DNA from: an uncultured Actinomycetes bacterium
GTDB taxonomy: Bacteria > Actinomycetota > Actinomycetes > S36-B12
Assembly (NCBI GenBank): GCA_903918595.1
Contig: CAIXFB010000174.1
Span: 1 to 8,021, forward strand
Length of the DNA: 8,021 nucleotides
Direction: 5' to 3'
Shown here: in pieces, positions 5,629-8,021 of the stretch
Layout: every line of letters starts with the position of its first letter
How positions within the stretch are numbered: the stretch's first letter is position 1
The notes under the pieces: generated by a model
Told to the model about the DNA's origin: nothing
Databases searched by the model: none
What the model saw: the letters and a program-made list of their open reading frames with translations, nothing else
Position numbers and translations under genes: made by a program

Positions 5629-8021
5629 GTGAACGAGCGCCTGGTAGTTCGGGGTGCCCGTGAGCACAACCTGAAAGATGTCTCTCTGGACTTGCCGAGA
5701 GATGCTCTGATCGTTTTCACTGGTTTATCCGGCTCAGGGAAATCTAGCTTGGCCTTCGACACTATCTTCGCTGAAGGTCAACGCCGATATGTGGAAAGTC
5801 TTTCGGCTTATGCGCGTCAGTTCCTCGGCCAGATGGATAAGCCCGATGTCGACTTCATCGAGGGGCTCTCACCTGCGGTTTCCATCGATCAGAAGTCGAC
5901 GTCGAAGAACCCCCGATCAACTGTGGGAACTATTACCGAGGTGTATGACTACCTCCGATTGCTGTATGCGCGTATTGGTAAGCCGCATTGCCCAATCTGT
6001 GGAGATGCAATCTCCCGACAAACACCGCAACAGATCGTTGATCAGATCTTGGAGTTTCCCAACGAAACCCGCTTTCAGGTCCTCTCACCAGTCGTCCGCG
6101 AGCGCAAGGGTGAATATTCGGAACTATTCAGGCAATTGCAGAGCCAGGGCTATTCACGAGCCCGAGTCGATGGAGTGGTGCACACCCTAGATGCTGTGCC
6201 AACGCTGAAGAAGCAGGAAAAGCACAGCATTGAGGTCGTGATTGACCGACTTACTGTTAGCCCCAGTTCTCGGCGTCGGATGACTGATTCGATTGAGACC
6301 GCGCTGGGGCTTGGCCAAGGGCTTGTCACACTTGAATTCGTTGACGCACCAGAGAGCGATCCGGATCGCGAACGTACCTATTCCGAGCACCTTGCATGTG
6401 AACGTGACGGTCTCTCCTTCGAAGAACTTGAGCCGAGGTCGTTTAGTTTCAATTCACCGTTTGGCGCTTGCCCGGATTGTTCCGGATTGGGCACGGCGCG
6501 CGAAGTTGATGAAGAATTAATCATCCCTGATCCCTCACTCACTTTGGCCGAAGGCGTGATCGCACCTTGGTCCAAGGGTCAGGTAAGTGACTATTTTGGG
6601 CGCCTACTTGAAGCATTGTGCGAAGAAGTCGGGATCGACATGGACACCCCGTGGATGAAGCTTCCGGCCAAGACTCGAAAAGCAATCTTGCATGGCCACC
6701 CCACTGAGATCCATGTCCGCTACAAGAATCGCTACGGACGCCAGCGCTCCTACTACACGAGCTTTGAAGGCGTCATTCCATTCATTCATCGTCGCCACTC
6801 CGAGGCCGAGAGCGATACCTCGCGTGAACGTTTTGAAGGCTATATGCGGGAAGTGCCTTGCCCAGGGTGTGCGGGTGCACGTCTCAAGCCACTTTCCCTT
6901 GCCGTGACCATGGCGGACTATTCGATCGCTGACATCGCTGCGATGCCGATTGGTGAATCAGCGGTCGTTCTGGCTGGCCTAACACTGAGCAAGCGAGATG
7001 CGGCAATCGCATCACGAGTGTTGAAGGAAGTGAACGAGCGACTGCAATTCTTGATAGACGTCGGATTGCACTACCTCTCACTCGATCGCGCTGCAGGCAC
7101 GTTGGCCGGTGGTGAGGCGCAACGTATTCGCTTGGCTACCCAGATTGGCTCTGGCCTCGTCGGCGTCTTGTACGTTCTTGACGAACCCAGCATCGGCCTT
7201 CATCAACGGGATAATCGCAGGCTCATAGAAACCTTGATCCGACTGCGAGATCTAGGTAACACCCTCATCGTGGTGGAGCACGACGAAGACACAATTCGCA
7301 CGGCGGACTGGGTTGTCGACATCGGGCCAGGTGCAGGGGAGCACGGCGGCGAAGTCGTGGTCAGCGGACCCGTGCAAGAGTTGCTCGATCACCCCGATTC
7401 AATCACCGGTGCGTATTTGACTGGCCGACGCAAAATCGAGGTCCCTACCGAGCGCCGGTCTCCAGACGCTGGCGAACTGGTCGTAGTAGGAGCCCGGGAG
7501 CACAATCTTCGCGATGTCTCAGCTGCTTTCCCACTCGGACGTCTGGTTGCGGTGACCGGCGTGAGTGGTTCGGGCAAATCCACATTGGTCAATGACGTGC
7601 TCTTCAGTGTGTTGAGCAGGGAATTGAATGGGGCCCGGGTGGTGCCAGGTAAACACACCACTGTCACTGGACTCGAAATGGTCGACAAAGTCGTGCACGT
7701 TGATCAATCGCCGATCGGCAGAACGCCTCGCAGTAATCCCGCTACGTACACGGGAGTCTTTGATCACATTCGCAAACTTTTTGCCGAGACTCCCGAGGCG
7801 AAGGTGCGGGGATATTTGCAAGGGCGGTTCTCCTTCAATGTCAAAGGTGGCCGGTGCGAAGCGTGCACCGGCGATGGAACGATCAAAATTGAAATGAACT
7901 TCTTGCCAGATGTCTACGTTCCGTGCGAAGTGTGTCATGGTGATAGGTACAACCGGGAGACGCTAGAAGTCCATTACAAAGGTAAGAGCATCTCCCAGGT
8001 ACTCAATATGCCGATTGAAGA
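5629..8021 (+). CDS. uvrA: Excinuclease ABC subunit A (UvrA), 3'-truncated by window edge
   Basis: UvrA is the dimeric ABC-type ATPase that first detects DNA damage and loads UvrB. The frame is open for 797 codons and runs off the edge at ...QVLNMPIEE. About 150-200 residues, including the second signature and Walker B motifs, are missing to the right. Visible motifs are Walker A1 GLSGSGKSS (32-40, Lys38), signature LAGGEAQR (492-499), Walker B1 VLYVLDEP (513-520) followed by SIGLHQRDN, and Walker A2 GVSGSGKST (644-652, Lys650). The C-terminal zinc finger is complete as CxxC-x19-CxxC (Cys743, 746, 766, 769). CPIC (121-124) and CPGC (411-414) probably form another zinc site. The insertion-domain site is incomplete: Cys257 then CPDC (281-284), with the second cysteine of the first pair absent. 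GTG 5629 matches the family N-terminus (RLVVRGAREHNLK). Identity is certain. Confidence 0.99.
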   Translation, partial: MNERLVVRGAREHNLKDVSLDLPRDALIVFTGLSGSGKSSLAFDTIFAEGQRRYVESLSAYARQFLGQMDKPDVDFIEGLSPAVSIDQKSTSKNPRSTVGTITEVYDYLRLLYARIGKPHCPICGDAISRQTPQQIVDQILEFPNETRFQVLSPVVRERKGEYSELFRQLQSQGYSRARVDGVVHTLDAVPTLKKQEKHSIEVVIDRLTVSPSSRRRMTDSIETALGLGQGLVTLEFVDAPESDPDRERTYSEHLACERDGLSFEELEPRSFSFNSPFGACPDCSGLGTAREVDEELIIPDPSLTLAEGVIAPWSKGQVSDYFGRLLEALCEEVGIDMDTPWMKLPAKTRKAILHGHPTEIHVRYKNRYGRQRSYYTSFEGVIPFIHRRHSEAESDTSRERFEGYMREVPCPGCAGARLKPLSLAVTMADYSIADIAAMPIGESAVVLAGLTLSKRDAAIASRVLKEVNERLQFLIDVGLHYLSLDRAAGTLAGGEAQRIRLATQIGSGLVGVLYVLDEPSIGLHQRDNRRLIETLIRLRDLGNTLIVVEHDEDTIRTADWVVDIGPGAGEHGGEVVVSGPVQELLDHPDSITGAYLTGRRKIEVPTERRSPDAGELVVVGAREHNLRDVSAAFPLGRLVAVTGVSGSGKSTLVNDVLFSVLSRELNGARVVPGKHTTVTGLEMVDKVVHVDQSPIGRTPRSNPATYTGVFDHIRKLFAETPEAKVRGYLQGRFSFNVKGGRCEACTGDGTIKIEMNFLPDVYVPCEVCHGDRYNRETLEVHYKGKSISQVLNMPIE

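Overview
The window is a conserved housekeeping block from an actinobacterium (Actinomycetota). The protein sequences of the translation, coenzyme A and excision-repair genes closely resemble Streptomyces and Mycobacterium orthologues as I remember them. The gene order rpsA - coaE - uvrB - terC - MBL hydrolase - uvrA is also a familiar actinobacterial arrangement. GC, hand-counted on sample lines, runs from about 45 to 68% and averages in the mid-50s. That is low for Streptomyces or Mycobacterium and fits a moderate-GC actinobacterium, possibly an aquatic lineage. I cannot name a genus.

Layout: 1-1185 (+) is the 3' part of rpsA (ribosomal protein S1), cut by the left edge. At 1197-1790 (+) coaE follows after 11 bp, probably in the same transcript. 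At 1842-3902 (+) is a complete uvrB. At 3941-4933 (+) is a TerC-family membrane protein. At 4951-5601 (-) is a metallo-beta-lactamase-fold hydrolase converging on terC, with only 17 bp between the stop codons and a small hairpin at the junction. At 5629-8021 (+) uvrA starts 27 bp from the hydrolase start, is divergent from it, and runs off the right edge with no interrupting stop.

Functionally, uvrB and uvrA encode the damage-recognition proteins of nucleotide excision repair. They flank a terC/MBL pair with no known direct role in repair. coaE catalyses the last step of coenzyme A synthesis and rpsA supports translation. No stretch longer than about 55 bp lacks a gene. I saw no tRNA, rRNA, CRISPR array, insertion sequence or prophage gene.

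I did not find a new biological system. The best signal is regulatory: uvrB, terC and the MBL gene each have a TAnnnT hexamer exactly at -12 to -7 from the start codon, which suggests leaderless mRNAs. coaE and uvrA instead have Shine-Dalgarno sequences. Other points worth checking are a shift in base composition inside uvrB, departures from consensus in UvrA (one zinc-site cysteine missing, LAGGE for LSGGE), and tightly packed divergent and convergent junctions.
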